DNA from: Amycolatopsis sp. NBRC 101858
GTDB lineage: Bacteria; Actinomycetota; Actinomycetes; Mycobacteriales; Pseudonocardiaceae
Assembly (NCBI RefSeq): GCF_030269325.1
Contig: NZ_BSTD01000001.1
Span: forward strand, 698,681 to 762,680
Reading direction: 5' to 3'
DNA: 64,000 nucleotides
Position numbers and translations under genes: made by a program. Positions 9,169 through 18,253 of the stretch are shown piece after piece. Every line of letters starts with the position of its first letter. The first letter of the stretch is position 1. The notes beneath the pieces were generated by a model, which did not search any database, was not told the DNA's origin, and worked only from the letters and a program-made list of their open reading frames with translations.

Positions 9169-9549
9169 GTGCCGCTGTCGTCGAAAGTGCGCGATCGGTG
9201 CCGGATGTACCTCGGCACGGACGAGCGGATCCAGTACGTCATCCCGGGCATGTCGCTCTACGTCAACCGCATGCGCCTGCGGGTCGGGTTCCTGGTCATG
9301 GTGACCGACCGGCACGTGACGCTGCTGGCCTGCAGCCGCTGGAGCCTGCACCGCCCGAAGCAGATCTGGGAGCGCTTGCCGCGCACCACCGAGCTGGGGC
9401 CGCTGGAGATCCACCCGTCGCTGGGCCCGATCCTGTCCATCGCGGGGATCGACCTGGAGATCGACGAGGAGTACGTGAGCACGGTGCGCGCCGCCAACCT
9501 GGAGATCGGTGACGACGCCCTGCCCGAGGACCCCTACCCGGGCGGCTGA
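9169..9549 (+). CDS. Conserved protein of unknown function, possibly PH-like
   Basis: The 126-residue protein starts at a GTG after a G-rich run (GAGGGG). It has no signal peptide or clear membrane helix. A stretch MVTDRHVTLLACSRW resembles the V-T-D-R-x-V strand of bacterial PH-like domains, and three PH-like genes occur elsewhere in the window, but the similarity is weak. The C-terminus is acidic (DEEY, DDALPEDP). The 3' end overlaps the convergent peptidase gene by 16 bases. No function is assigned. Confidence 0.6.
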   Translation: MPLSSKVRDRCRMYLGTDERIQYVIPGMSLYVNRMRLRVGFLVMVTDRHVTLLACSRWSLHRPKQIWERLPRTTELGPLEIHPSLGPILSIAGIDLEIDEEYVSTVRAANLEIGDDALPEDPYPGG

Positions 9550-10526
9550 CCGAACGCTTCCGGCCACACGTCCCGGTAAGCCGGCACCCCGCCCGCGGTC
9601 GTCGCCGCCAGCAGGCCGTGCACCATCGCCCGCGCGAACACCCTCGCCGCCGCCGAGCACAGTGCGTCCAGCGCCGCCGGGCGCGCTGCCGCGCCGAACG
9701 GGCCGCTCGCCTCCGGCAGCTCACGCGCCCCCGTGGCCAGCGCGAACACCGTGTCGCCGTCGAACATCGTGTGGGCCGGGCGCACTGCTCGGGCCAGGCC
9801 GTCCTGGGCCGCGACCGCGATCCGCCGCGCCTCGGCCTTCGACAACGCCGCGTCCACCGCGACCACGCCGATCGTCGTGTTCAGGTCGGTCGCACGAGAA
9901 GGCAGCGAAGCCGGCCGCGAGGGCCACTCGACGCCGAAGTCGCCGTGGTCGGCCGCGTACGCCCGGCCCGTCGAGAGGTCCACGGCCTCGCCCGCGGCGT
10001 TGACCGCCGCCAGCGCCCCGACCGTGTACTCGCCGACGACCTCGCTCGCGGAACCGATCCCGCCCTTGAGCGACCCGACGGCCGCCCCCGCACCCGCGCC
10101 GACCGTCCCCTGCGCGAACGACTCCGAAGCCGCTTCGCACGCCGCGTAACCGAAGGACGCGTCCGGCCGGTTGCCCCACTCGCTGCGCGGCAGGTCGAAC
10201 AGCACCGCCGCGGGCACGATCGGCACGACCTCGTGCGACTGCACGCCCACCGGGAAACCCAGGTTCCGCTCGGCGAGCCACCGCATGACGCCGTCGGCCG
10301 CGGCCAGCCCGTACGCGCTCCCGCCGGACAGGCAGATCGCGTTCACGCGCTGCACCAGGTTCTCCGGCTCCAGCAGGTTCGTCTCGCGCGTGCCGGGCGC
10401 GCCGCCGCGCTGGTCGACGGCACCGACCGCGCCGTCGGGCACCAGGACCACCGTCGTCCCGGTCGCCCAGCCGTCGCCGACCCGCTCGTGGTGCCCGACC
10501 AGGACACCCGGCACGTCGGTGATCAT
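9534..10526 (-). CDS. P1 family peptidase (DmpA/S58 type), Rv1333-like
   Basis: The 330-residue protein belongs to the self-processing Ntn-type aminopeptidase family. It has the N-terminal GVLVGHHE motif, GGAPGTRET, CLSGGSAYGL and the probable self-cleavage site LNTTIGVVAVDA, where Thr217 or Thr218 would become the N-terminal nucleophile of the beta chain. Substrates in this branch are poorly known. The ATG overlaps the DUF2017 stop by four bases, so it is the third gene of a clpS-DUF2017-peptidase unit, the order of Rv1331-Rv1333. Confidence 0.87.
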   Translation of the reverse strand: MITDVPGVLVGHHERVGDGWATGTTVVLVPDGAVGAVDQRGGAPGTRETNLLEPENLVQRVNAICLSGGSAYGLAAADGVMRWLAERNLGFPVGVQSHEVVPIVPAAVLFDLPRSEWGNRPDASFGYAACEAASESFAQGTVGAGAGAAVGSLKGGIGSASEVVGEYTVGALAAVNAAGEAVDLSTGRAYAADHGDFGVEWPSRPASLPSRATDLNTTIGVVAVDAALSKAEARRIAVAAQDGLARAVRPAHTMFDGDTVFALATGARELPEASGPFGAAARPAALDALCSAAARVFARAMVHGLLAATTAGGVPAYRDVWPEAFGQPPG

Positions 10527-11080
10527 CCGGTGAGCGCCTGGATCAGCGTCTCCTGCACCCAGGTCAGCCAGTGGTAGACGCCCAGGTGCGGCGCCCGCGG
10601 GTCGTCCTCGGGCAGCTCGTCGGGCATGTCGTCGGTGACGTCGAGCGCGGTGCCGAGCGCCAGCCGGACGTCGTTGAGCGCGCCCAGCCAGGCGTCGGCC
10701 TGCTCCTCGGTCAGCCGGACGTGGCCGCCGTCGCGGGGCAGCGTGTCGAGCACGATCTTGGCCACGCCGACCTTGATGTCGAGCAGCTCCGGTTCGTGCA
10801 GCGAGCGCATCGCCGACGCGGAGTCGAGGTCCTCGCGGGTCGGGTTGTCCGGGTCGAGCTTGTGGAAGTCCGGGAGCAGCCGCGAGAGCACCGGGTCGTC
10901 CGGGGACTCGGTGGGCCCGGTCCGGATGCCGGTCAGCTCGGCGAGCTCGTCCTGCGGCGCCTCTTCGGCGCGTGCGGTGAGCATGTCCTCGAGCTGGCTG
11001 ACCAGCCCGCGCAGCACCGCCGCTTCCTGCTGCTCGAAGCCGGCGTGGATCACCGCGCCCTTGCGCCGCCAGCCGTTCAC
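10523..11080 (-). CDS. DUF2017 family protein, Rv1332-like
   Basis: The 185-residue, acidic, probably helical cytoplasmic protein is of the DUF2017 family. Features include VNGWRRKG at the N-terminus, a run of acidic residues around position 120-150 and a C-terminal [15 protein letters not shown]. It lies between clpS and the P1 peptidase and overlaps both by four bases, an arrangement conserved in actinobacteria. Its biochemical role is unknown; linkage to ClpS hints at regulated proteolysis. The GTG at 11080 was chosen because of the GTGA overlap with the clpS stop. Confidence 0.85.
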   Translation of the reverse strand: MNGWRRKGAVIHAGFEQQEAAVLRGLVSQLEDMLTARAEEAPQDELAELTGIRTGPTESPDDPVLSRLLPDFHKLDPDNPTREDLDSASAMRSLHEPELLDIKVGVAKIVLDTLPRDGGHVRLTEEQADAWLGALNDVRLALGTALDVTDDMPDELPEDDPRAPHLGVYHWLTWVQETLIQALTG

Positions 11081-11376
11081 GAGGTCTGCTCCATGGTGGC
11101 CCAGAGGCCCGCCGCGTGGAGCTTCGCCACGTCCGTCTCCACCTTCTCCTTGGTGCCGGACGAGACGATCGCCTTGCCCTTGTGGTGCACGTCCAGCATG
11201 AGCTTGGTGGCGTGGTCGCGCCCGTACCCGAACAGCTTCTGGAAGACGTACGTCACGTACGACATCAGGTTGACCGGGTCGTTCCACACCACGGTCCGCC
11301 AGGGTGTGTCCGACTCGGCGACCTCGGCACCGGCCGGCTCGACCTGCGTCTGCTCGGCTGCGACAGGCATGGACAT
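11077..11376 (-). CDS. clpS: ATP-dependent Clp protease adaptor ClpS
   Basis: Delivers N-degron substrates to a ClpC/ClpA-type unfoldase. The protein has about 99 residues: an N-terminal disordered tail ([13 protein letters not shown]) and a core with [16 protein letters not shown], where the Asn-Asp of the substrate pocket is present, then [13 protein letters not shown]. Candidate ATGs lie at 11385, 11376 and 11370; a GGGG run suits the last two, and I take 11376. It is divergent from pncB, with about 74 bp between. Confidence 0.92.
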   Translation of the reverse strand: MSMPVAAEQTQVEPAGAEVAESDTPWRTVVWNDPVNLMSYVTYVFQKLFGYGRDHATKLMLDVHHKGKAIVSSGTKEKVETDVAKLHAAGLWATMEQTS

Positions 11377-11450
11377 GCACCCCATGGTGTCACGGGGGCG
11401 ACAGGGTACGCCGCGCCAGGTCCGGCCATGTGGGTGAATAGGCTGACCCC

Positions 11451-12752
11451 ATGGGTTCACCGGAGCCGGCCACGACCAGCACTGCGCTGCTCACCGACCA
11501 CTACGAGCTGACCATGCTGGGCAGCGCGCTCGCCGACGGGACGCACGCGCGGCCGTGCGTGTTCGAGGTGTTCGCCCGGCGCCTGCCGGACGGGCGCCGC
11601 TACGGCGTCGTCGCGGGTACCGCCCGCGTCCTCGACGCGATCGCGGACTTCCGCTTCACCGACGCCGAACTGGCGCAGCTGGAAGCCACCGCCGTCGTCG
11701 ACGACGCGACGCTGTCCTGGCTCGCGGACTACGAGTTCTCGGGTGACGTCGACGGCTACCCCGAAGGCGAGCTGTACTTCCCCGGGTCGCCGTTGCTCAC
11801 CGTCACCGGCTCGTTCGCCGAGTGCGTGCTGCTCGAGACGCTGGTGCTGTCGATCCTCAACCACGACAGCGCGATCGCCTCCGCGGCGGCCCGGATGTCC
11901 GGCGCCGCGCACGGCCGGCCGATCATCGAGATGGGCGGGCGCCGCACGCACGAGTACGCCGCGGTCGCGGCCGCGCGCGCCGCCTACCTTGCCGGCTTCG
12001 CGACGACGTCCAACCTCGAAGCCGGCCGCCGCTACGGGATCCCGACGCGCGGCACCGTCGCGCACGCCTTCATGCTGCTGCACGACAGCGAAGAAGCGGC
12101 GTTCCGCGCGCAGGTCGAGAAGATGGGCGCCGACACGACGCTGCTGGTCGACACCTACGACATCACCGCGGGCATCGAGACCGCGGTCCGCGTCGCCGGG
12201 CCGGAGCTCGGCGCGATCCGGATCGACTCGGGCGACGTCGGCCCGCTCGCCCGCCGCGCCCGCGAGCAACTGGACTCCCTCGGTGCGAAGGACACCCGGA
12301 TCGTCGTCTCCGGCGACCTCGACGAGCACGCCATCGCGGCGCTGCGCGCGGAGCCCGTGGACGCGTACGGCGTCGGCACCTCGGTGGTCACCGGGTCCGG
12401 CGCGCCGACCGCCGGGATGGTCTACAAGCTGGTCGAGGTGGACGGCAAGCCGGTCGCGAAGCGCAGCGCCCACAAGGAGTCCCGCGGCGGGCGCAAGTCC
12501 GCGCTGCGGCGCTACCGCGGCACCGGCACGGCGGTCGAAGAGGTCGTCTGGACGACGGCGTCCGGCGCGCCGACACCGGACGCGAACGACCGGCCGCTGC
12601 AGATCCCGCTGATCCGCGCTGGCCGCGCGGAAGCGGATCTGCCTACGCTCGACGACGCCAGGCAGCGGCTGCGCCGCGGCCTGGTCAGCCTGCCGTGGGA
12701 GGGCCTCAAGCTCTCGCACGGCGAGCCCGCCATCCCGACGACCTTCGTCTGA
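11451..12752 (+). CDS. pncB: Nicotinate phosphoribosyltransferase
   Basis: Converts nicotinate and PRPP to nicotinate mononucleotide in NAD salvage. The 433-residue protein has the N-terminal [16 protein letters not shown] (162-167), GTVAHAF with the conserved His205, and the phosphate-binding [14 protein letters not shown] -10-like TAGGCT lies just before the ATG, so the leader is short. The nicotinamidase gene follows after 14 bp, giving a two-step nicotinamide salvage operon. Position next to clpS matches mycobacterial pncB1. Confidence 0.95.
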   Translation: MGSPEPATTSTALLTDHYELTMLGSALADGTHARPCVFEVFARRLPDGRRYGVVAGTARVLDAIADFRFTDAELAQLEATAVVDDATLSWLADYEFSGDVDGYPEGELYFPGSPLLTVTGSFAECVLLETLVLSILNHDSAIASAAARMSGAAHGRPIIEMGGRRTHEYAAVAAARAAYLAGFATTSNLEAGRRYGIPTRGTVAHAFMLLHDSEEAAFRAQVEKMGADTTLLVDTYDITAGIETAVRVAGPELGAIRIDSGDVGPLARRAREQLDSLGAKDTRIVVSGDLDEHAIAALRAEPVDAYGVGTSVVTGSGAPTAGMVYKLVEVDGKPVAKRSAHKESRGGRKSALRRYRGTGTAVEEVVWTTASGAPTPDANDRPLQIPLIRAGRAEADLPTLDDARQRLRRGLVSLPWEGLKLSHGEPAIPTTFV

Positions 12753-12766
12753 AACGGAGTCCGGCC

Positions 12767-13336
12767 ATGGGAACCGCGCTGATCGTGGTGGACGTGCAGA
12801 ACGACTTCTGCGAAGGGGGTTCGCTGGCCGTCGCGGGCGGCGCGGCGGCCGCGGAGACGATCTCCGCGCTGAGCAACGGCGGCGGCTACTCGCACGTGGT
12901 GGCCACCCGTGACCACCACATCGACCCGGGCGCCCACTTCAGCGACACCCCGGACTTCAAGGAGAGCTGGCCGCCGCACTGCGTGGCCGGCACGCCGGGC
13001 GCGTCGTTCCACCCCGCGCTCGACGTCGTCCCGATCGGCGAGGTCTTCTCCAAGGGCGAGTACAGCGCGGCCTACTCCGGCTTCGAAGGCGCGTCCCGGG
13101 ACGGCAAGTCCCTGGAGACGTGGCTGCGCGAGCACGACGTGACCGACGTCGACGTCGTCGGCATCGCCACCGACTACTGCGTGCGGGCGACGGCGCTCGA
13201 CGCGGCCCGGGCCGGGTTCGGCGTGCGGGTCCTGCTCGACCACACGGCCGGGATCGCGCGGGCTTCGGTCGACGGCGCGCTGCGGGACTTCGACGAAGCC
13301 GGCGTCGCGTACACCGGAACGGCGCACGTCGCGTGA
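12767..13336 (+). CDS. pncA: Nicotinamidase
   Basis: Hydrolyses nicotinamide to nicotinate, the substrate of the upstream pncB product. The 189-residue protein has Asp9 in VDVQNDF, Lys96 in FSKGEY and nucleophile Cys138 in TDYCVRAT. Metal ligands Asp49, His51, His57 and His71 fall at the same numbers as in M. tuberculosis PncA. A GGAG-like ribosome site precedes the ATG. The gene overlaps the aldolase start by four bases (GTGA). An enzyme of this class would also activate pyrazinamide. Confidence 0.94.
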   Translation: MGTALIVVDVQNDFCEGGSLAVAGGAAAAETISALSNGGGYSHVVATRDHHIDPGAHFSDTPDFKESWPPHCVAGTPGASFHPALDVVPIGEVFSKGEYSAAYSGFEGASRDGKSLETWLREHDVTDVDVVGIATDYCVRATALDAARAGFGVRVLLDHTAGIARASVDGALRDFDEAGVAYTGTAHVA

Positions 13337-13977
13337 AGGACCTGCAGGCCGCACTGGCGGAACACCGGCTCGTCGCCATCCTGCGCGCGACCGACGCAGC
13401 ACGCTTCGCCGACGCGGCGATGGTGCTGCACGCGGCGGGCATCCGCCTGCTCGAAGCGACGCTGACGACCCCGGGCGCGCCCGCCGCGATCACCGCGCTG
13501 CGCCTGGCGCTCGGCGCGGACGCGCTGATCGGCGCGGGCAGCGTCCGCGAACCGTCCGATGTGGACATCGCGGTCGACGCGGGCGCGGCGTACCTGATCA
13601 CGCCGACGGTGAACCCGGCGGTCCTGGAACGCGCCGCCGCGCTGGACACCCCGGTGGTCTGCGGTGCGCTGACGCCGACGGAGATCGACCAGGCCCGGCG
13701 CCTCGGCGCGGCCGCGGTGAAGGTGTTCCCGATCGCGGCGGTCGGCGGGGTCGCCTACCTGCGCGCGATCCGGGCCCCGCTGCCGGACGTCCCGCTGGTC
13801 CCGACCGGCGGCGTCCACCTGGCCGACGTCGAGGGCTACCTGCGGGCGGGCGCGATCGCGGTGGCCGCGGCGACGCCGTTGCTGGGCGACGCGCTCTCGC
13901 CGAGCGGAAGCCTGCCGGACCTGGCGACGCGAGCCGGCGAGTTCGTCGCGGCCGCCAGCCGCTTCACGACCGTCTAG
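13333..13977 (+). CDS. eda: KDPG/KHG aldolase family protein
   Basis: Class I aldolase of the Entner-Doudoroff type, cleaving 2-keto-3-deoxy-6-phosphogluconate or 4-hydroxy-2-oxoglutarate. The 214-residue protein has Glu41 in LLEATLTT and the Schiff-base Lys130 in AAAVKVFPI, plus GAGSV and PTGGVH phosphate loops. The GTG start overlaps the pncA stop by four bases, so it is translated with the NAD-salvage genes, an unexpected pairing. No other Entner-Doudoroff gene is nearby, so the physiological substrate is uncertain. Confidence 0.87.
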   Translation: MKDLQAALAEHRLVAILRATDAARFADAAMVLHAAGIRLLEATLTTPGAPAAITALRLALGADALIGAGSVREPSDVDIAVDAGAAYLITPTVNPAVLERAAALDTPVVCGALTPTEIDQARRLGAAAVKVFPIAAVGGVAYLRAIRAPLPDVPLVPTGGVHLADVEGYLRAGAIAVAAATPLLGDALSPSGSLPDLATRAGEFVAAASRFTTV

Positions 13978-14625
13978 CTACTTCTTGCCGAACGGGTCGC
14001 AGGCGGCCGTGCCCAGGTAGACGTCCCCGCTCGCCGGGCCGCCCTGCGGGAACAGCTCGATGTGCAGCGCGTGCGTCACGAGGCTGCCGTCCGGCGGCTG
14101 GGGCGTCACGGTCTCGTTGAGGATCACCGTCGCCAGCGCGGTGCCCGCCGGCCCGCCCGGGATGACGATCCGGTGGTTCGGCGGGATCTCCGCGGGCACG
14201 GTGATGCCGTCGACCGCGCCGATCGAGACCTCGCCCCCGCTGCCGGTCTCCGTCGTGGCGCACTTCGCCGAGTAGGTGCGGACGGTGATCACCGGGCCGC
14301 CGTAGCGCTTGAGCACGGCGGCTTCGAACCGGTGCCCGGACGCCTGCGCGATCGCCACGTCCCCCGTCCGCCCGCAGCCGCTCTCCCCGGTGCCGAACGT
14401 CGCGACGTCGCCCGTCACGCCGCCCTGCGTGCGTGCGCCCAGCGGGCCGTCGGCAGTGCATTTCGCCAGCTCACCGGTGACGACGTGCTCGTTGTCGATC
14501 GTCACGTCCAGCGAGCCCGCCGACGCCCATCCGGTGGACGTCCCCGGGGCCGCGGCGGCCAGGAGGGGCGCGGTCAGCAGTGTCACCGCCAGCAACCGGA
14601 TCGTCCTCTTCCTGGCGTATCGCAT
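13978..14625 (-). CDS. Secreted protein of unknown function
   Basis: The 215-residue protein has a cleavable signal peptide: basic MRYARKRTIR, a hydrophobic core and an Ala-rich cleavage region around residue 26. The mature part is predicted beta-rich with paired cysteines. The end, THALHIELFPQGG followed by a final GTAACDPFGKK, resembles actinobacterial secreted choice-of-anchor-P-type proteins, but I am unsure. The ATG at 14625 has a GGGGAGG site at good spacing. It converges tail to tail with the aldolase gene, with stops touching. Confidence 0.65.
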   Translation of the reverse strand: MRYARKRTIRLLAVTLLTAPLLAAAAPGTSTGWASAGSLDVTIDNEHVVTGELAKCTADGPLGARTQGGVTGDVATFGTGESGCGRTGDVAIAQASGHRFEAAVLKRYGGPVITVRTYSAKCATTETGSGGEVSIGAVDGITVPAEIPPNHRIVIPGGPAGTALATVILNETVTPQPPDGSLVTHALHIELFPQGGPASGDVYLGTAACDPFGKK

Positions 14626-14760
14626 GCGGCGGCCTCCCCGGTTGTCGTGACAGTTCGTAGTTACCCCTTTCGTCATCGGCAGGCACGCGGACACCCCTGT
14701 TCGGGTCCACCCGGACGGGTGACCGGTGAGGAACGCAACTTCTGGGGCTTTTCCCGGGGT

Positions 14761-14779
14761 AACGAGCGTTAACCTCGTT
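14761..14779 (+). promoter_or_regulatory. Inverted repeat in the bioY promoter region
   Basis: AACGAG, seven bases, CTCGTT surrounds a -10-like TAACCT (14770-14775) just before bioY. It could be the operator of a biotin-pathway repressor; no regulator is assigned. Confidence 0.35.
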
Positions 14780-14803
14780 CATCTGCTCACCCAGGGAGGT
14801 TCT

Positions 14804-15391
14804 GTGTCTTCGCTGTCCTTCGCCGGCAAGCGGCCCGTGCTGGCCGACCTCGTGCCCGGTTCGCTCGTCCGGGACATCGCGCTGGTCGCCGGCGGTGCCG
14901 TGCTCACCGGCGCCGCCGCGCAGCTGACCATCCCGGTGCCGGGCAGCCCGGTGCCGATGACCGGCCAGACGTTCGCCGCGCTGCTCGTCGGCGCGTCGCT
15001 CGGCATGTCGCGCGGTGCCGCGTCGATGCTGGTGTACCTGCTGGTCGGGGCCGTGGGCGTGCCGTGGTTCCAGCACGGCACCGCGGGCCTGTCCGGCGCG
15101 AGCGCCGGCTACATCGTCGGGTTCGTCTTCGCCGGTGCGCTCGTGGGCGCGCTCGCCCGCCGCGGCGGCGACCGGACGCCGGTGCGCACCGCGGGCACGA
15201 TGGTGCTCGGCAACCTCGTGATCTACGCGTTCGGCGTGCCGTGGCTGATGGCCTCGACCGGCTTCGACCTGTCGACGGCGTTCGCCAAGGGCGTGACGCC
15301 GTTCCTGATCGGTGACGCGATCAAGATCGTCGTGGCCGCCGGCCTGCTGCCGCTGACCTGGAAGCTCGTCTCGGGCCGCACCGAGGACTGA
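14804..15391 (+). CDS. bioY: Biotin transporter BioY (ECF S component)
   Basis: Membrane substrate-binding subunit for biotin uptake. The 195-residue protein has about six hydrophobic helices and BioY motifs: VPMTGQTFAALLVGASLG and GVPWFQHG with GPTGGY-like GASAGYIVGF. The GTG start follows a GGGAGG ribosome site. No energising ATPase or EcfT gene is adjacent, so it acts alone or with a shared ECF module encoded elsewhere. A strong terminator follows. Confidence 0.9.
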   Translation: MSSLSFAGKRPVLADLVPGSLVRDIALVAGGAVLTGAAAQLTIPVPGSPVPMTGQTFAALLVGASLGMSRGAASMLVYLLVGAVGVPWFQHGTAGLSGASAGYIVGFVFAGALVGALARRGGDRTPVRTAGTMVLGNLVIYAFGVPWLMASTGFDLSTAFAKGVTPFLIGDAIKIVVAAGLLPLTWKLVSGRTED

Positions 15392-15397
15392 CTTGCC

Positions 15398-15437
15398 CGC
15401 CGAAGGGGACCTCGCGCTCGTGAGGTCCCCTTCGGCG
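15398..15437 (+). terminator. Strong stem-loop terminator after bioY
   Basis: A perfect 16-bp stem (15398-15413 pairing with 15422-15437, arm beginning CGCCGAAGGGG) with an eight-base loop lies seven bases after the bioY stop. There is no long T tract, as usual in actinomycetes. Confidence 0.85.
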
Positions 15438-15484
15438 TTCCCGCGGCAGGGCGCGAGTGGCCCGTTCGCGACGGATCACCGATC

Positions 15485-15507
15485 CTGTCGGCGGTGGCGG
15501 CTAATGT
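15485..15507 (+). promoter_or_regulatory. PafBC-like promoter of dinG, leaderless
   Basis: CTGTCGGCG (15485-15493), eight bases, TAATGT (15502-15507). It fits the TTGTCRGTG-N8-TAnnnT pattern with changes at the first and the eighth base. Six bases separate the -10 from the GTG at 15514. A DNA-repair helicase is a sensible target for damage control. Confidence 0.55.
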
Positions 15508-15513
15508 GTCGCT

Positions 15514-17565
15514 GTGCCCGCTCGAACTGACTTCCCCGGCGTCCTCGAACTCCTCACCCACGCGGTGGAGTCCGTAGGCGGTGCCGAACGGCCCGGGCAG
15601 GTCGAGATGGCGGACGCCGTCGGCCGCGCCATCCGCACCGGCGAGCACCTGGCCGTGCAGGCCGGCACCGGCACCGGCAAGTCCTTGGCCTACCTGGTTC
15701 CCGCGATCCGCCACGCCGTCGAGAAGGAAGCCACCGTGGTGGTTTCGACGGCGACGATCGCGTTGCAGCGCCAGCTCGTCGACCGCGACCTCCCGCGCCT
15801 GGCGAAGGCGCTGAAGAAGCCCCTCGGCCGCGAACCGACCTTCGCGATCCTCAAGGGCCGCCGCAACTACATGTGCCTGCACCGCCTGGACTCCGGCGCG
15901 CCGGACGAGCCGGAGGACGCCCAGCTCTTCGACCCGTTCGCGGTGTCGCGCCTCGGCAAGGAGGTCACGCGGCTGCGGGAGTGGGCGTCGGACACCGAAA
16001 CCGGCGACCGCGACGAGCTCGTCCCCGGCGTCACCGACCAGGCGTGGCGCCAGGTGTCGGTGACGGCGAAGGAATGTCTCGGCGCGTCCCGCTGTCCGAT
16101 CGGCACGGACTGCTTCGCCGAGAAGGCCCGCGCCGAGGCCGGCCGAGCCGACGTCATCGTGACCAACCACGCATTGCTGGCGATCGACGCCCTGCAGGGC
16201 TACCAGGTCCTGCCGGACCACGACGTCGTGATCATCGACGAGGCGCACGACCTCGTCGACCGCGTCACCTCCGTCGCCACCGGCGAGCTCACCAGCGCGA
16301 TGTGCGCGTCGGCCGCGCGCCGCTGCGGCAAGCTGATCGACGCCGACGTCGCCGACGGCCTCCTGGAGGCGGGTGACGGGCTGGCGCTGATCGTCGACGA
16401 CCTGCCCGCGGGCCGGATGGACGAGCTGCCCCAGCCGCTGCGGGGCGCGATCCCGGCGATCCGCGACGCCGCGCACCGGTGCATCACCTCGCTGGGCTCG
16501 GACCGCAAGGAGGACGTCGAAGGGGCCACCGCGCGCAAGCTGGCGCGCTCACTGCTCGACGAGGTGCACGACACGGCGGTCCGGCTGCTGGAGGCGTTCG
16601 ACGACGACCAGGCGCACCAGCGCGACGTCGTCTGGCTCTCGGGCGACAAGTACTCGTCGAACCCGCGGCCGCCGGCGCTGAAGGTGGCGCCGCTGGGCGT
16701 CGCCGGACTGCTGCGCGAGCGCGTGTTCAACCTGCACACGACGGTCCTCACCTCGGCGACGCTGACCCTGGGCGGCACGTTCGACACCATGGCGCGGCAG
16801 TGGGGGCTCCCGCCGGGCGCGGCCCGCGTCGAGAAGGCGCCGGGAGCCGCGACGGACAAGGAAGCGCCGTCCGACGCCGACACCGGGCCGAAGTGGACCG
16901 GCCTGGACGTCGGTTCCCCGTTCGACCACAAGCGCAACGGCATCCTCTACCTGGCCAAGCACCTGCCGCCGCCGGGGCGCGACGGCCTCGCGTCGTCCAC
17001 AATGGACGAGCTGGCCGAGCTGATCGAGGCCGCGGGCGGGCGCACGCTGGGGTTGTTCTCCTCGATGCGGGCGGCCAAGCAGGCGGCCGAGGAGATGCGC
17101 GGGCGGCTCGACTTCCCGATCCTCTGCCAGGGCGAGGACGCGACGTCGCTGCTGGTCCAGAAGTTCTCCGAGGACGTTCGCACGTGCCTGTTCGGCACGC
17201 TGAGCCTGTGGCAGGGCGTGGACGTCCCCGGGCCGTCGCTGCAGCTCGTGGTGGTCGACCGGATCCCGTTCCCGCGCCCGGACGACCCGGTCTCCTCGGC
17301 GCGGCAGCGCGCGGTGGAAGCCCGCGGCGGCAACGGGTTCCTCACCGTGGCGGCCACGCACGCGGCGCTGCTGCTGGCGCAGGGCACCGGCCGGCTGCAC
17401 CGGTCGGTCACCGACCGCGGGGTGGTCGCGGTGCTGGATTCGCGGCTGGCGAACGCCCGCTACGGCGGATTCCTCCGTGCTTCGCTGCCGCCGTTCTGGC
17501 CCACGATGGACCCGAAGGTGGCGCGCGACGCCCTGCGCCGGCTGGACGCAGCCGCGCCCGCGTGA
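15514..17565 (+). CDS. dinG: ATP-dependent DNA helicase DinG family
   Basis: XPD-like iron-sulfur superfamily 2 helicase, 5'-3', acting on R-loops, D-loops and damaged forks. The 683-residue protein has Walker A GTGTGKS (51-57), DEAH (242-245) and motif VI QGTGRLHRS near the C-terminus. Four cysteines at 121, 188, 194 and 200 are placed like the Fe-S cluster ligands. It corresponds to Rv1329c by position near pncB. The GTG start directly follows a -10 box, so the mRNA is probably leaderless. Confidence 0.93.
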   Translation: MPARTDFPGVLELLTHAVESVGGAERPGQVEMADAVGRAIRTGEHLAVQAGTGTGKSLAYLVPAIRHAVEKEATVVVSTATIALQRQLVDRDLPRLAKALKKPLGREPTFAILKGRRNYMCLHRLDSGAPDEPEDAQLFDPFAVSRLGKEVTRLREWASDTETGDRDELVPGVTDQAWRQVSVTAKECLGASRCPIGTDCFAEKARAEAGRADVIVTNHALLAIDALQGYQVLPDHDVVIIDEAHDLVDRVTSVATGELTSAMCASAARRCGKLIDADVADGLLEAGDGLALIVDDLPAGRMDELPQPLRGAIPAIRDAAHRCITSLGSDRKEDVEGATARKLARSLLDEVHDTAVRLLEAFDDDQAHQRDVVWLSGDKYSSNPRPPALKVAPLGVAGLLRERVFNLHTTVLTSATLTLGGTFDTMARQWGLPPGAARVEKAPGAATDKEAPSDADTGPKWTGLDVGSPFDHKRNGILYLAKHLPPPGRDGLASSTMDELAELIEAAGGRTLGLFSSMRAAKQAAEEMRGRLDFPILCQGEDATSLLVQKFSEDVRTCLFGTLSLWQGVDVPGPSLQLVVVDRIPFPRPDDPVSSARQRAVEARGGNGFLTVAATHAALLLAQGTGRLHRSVTDRGVVAVLDSRLANARYGGFLRASLPPFWPTMDPKVARDALRRLDAAAPA

Positions 17566-17625
17566 CGCGGTCCACAACACCGACCGGTACGGTGAAGCAA
17601 CCCAAGCAACAATAGGGAGCACCGG

Positions 17626-17967
17626 TTGACCCAGGATTCGTCCAGCGCACAGTCCCGGACCGTCAGTGTCGACGACACCGGCGTACGGCGGCGGCTCGCG
17701 GACGGCAGCGAAGAAGCTGTCACGTGGGCCGGTCTGTCGTCGGTGATGGTCCGCGTGATCCCCGACGGCCCGTGGAACGAAGACGTGTTCTTCATGCTGG
17801 TGGGCACGGACGGCAAGGGCACAGCGGTCCCGAGCGGCGACCCGGCGGCCGACGCGCTGATCGAGCGTTTGCAGGCGTTGCCCGGCTTCGACAACGAGAA
17901 GTTCATCGAGGCCATGACGACCGACGCCGACCAGGCCTACGTGGTCTGGGAATCCAGCGAAAACTGA
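17626..17967 (+). CDS. Small conserved protein of unknown function
   Basis: The 113-residue cytoplasmic protein starts at TTG after an AGGGAG ribosome site. Features are ADGSEEAVTWAGLSSVMVRV, a central VFFMLVGTDGKGTAVPSGD and a C-terminal FIEAMTTDADQAYVVWE. The pattern of a beta-sheet repeat is reminiscent of small intracellular stress-type or immunity-type proteins, but I recognise no family with certainty. It is followed one base later by a zinc-ribbon gene, so both are probably cotranscribed. Confidence 0.65.
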   Translation: MTQDSSSAQSRTVSVDDTGVRRRLADGSEEAVTWAGLSSVMVRVIPDGPWNEDVFFMLVGTDGKGTAVPSGDPAADALIERLQALPGFDNEKFIEAMTTDADQAYVVWESSEN

Positions 17968-17968
17968 C

Positions 17969-18253
17969 GTGCGCTGCCCGGTCTGCGGCACCGAAGACAG
18001 CTTGAGCCCGCTCGCGGACCTCGCCGTCGACAGTGGTGGCTGGGTGCGGCTCCTCTTCAAGCGGCCGGGTTTCCTCGAATCCCGGCCCGCCGTCTTCGCC
18101 AGGCACGGCCGGGCGTGCCGGTCGTGCCACGTGGTGCTCCCCTTCCTCGACGAGCAGAACCAGAGCAAGCTCGCCGAGGAGTGGGACACCCTGATCCCGG
18201 TGGCTCCCGACCCTAAGCCGGGAACTCCTCCGTCACCGGAATCCCCTTCTTGA
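17969..18253 (+). CDS. Small zinc-ribbon protein
   Basis: The 94-residue protein has two CxxC pairs: CPVC (3-6) and CRSC (50-53), spaced like a zinc ribbon. The middle contains a hydrophobic and basic stretch GGWVRLLFKRPGF. The C-terminus is Pro-rich and disordered. The GTG start is one base after the upstream stop. It overlaps the convergent osmC gene by 41 bases, all in the Pro-rich tail. Function is unknown; nucleic-acid or protein binding is possible. Confidence 0.6.
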   Translation: MRCPVCGTEDSLSPLADLAVDSGGWVRLLFKRPGFLESRPAVFARHGRACRSCHVVLPFLDEQNQSKLAEEWDTLIPVAPDPKPGTPPSPESPS

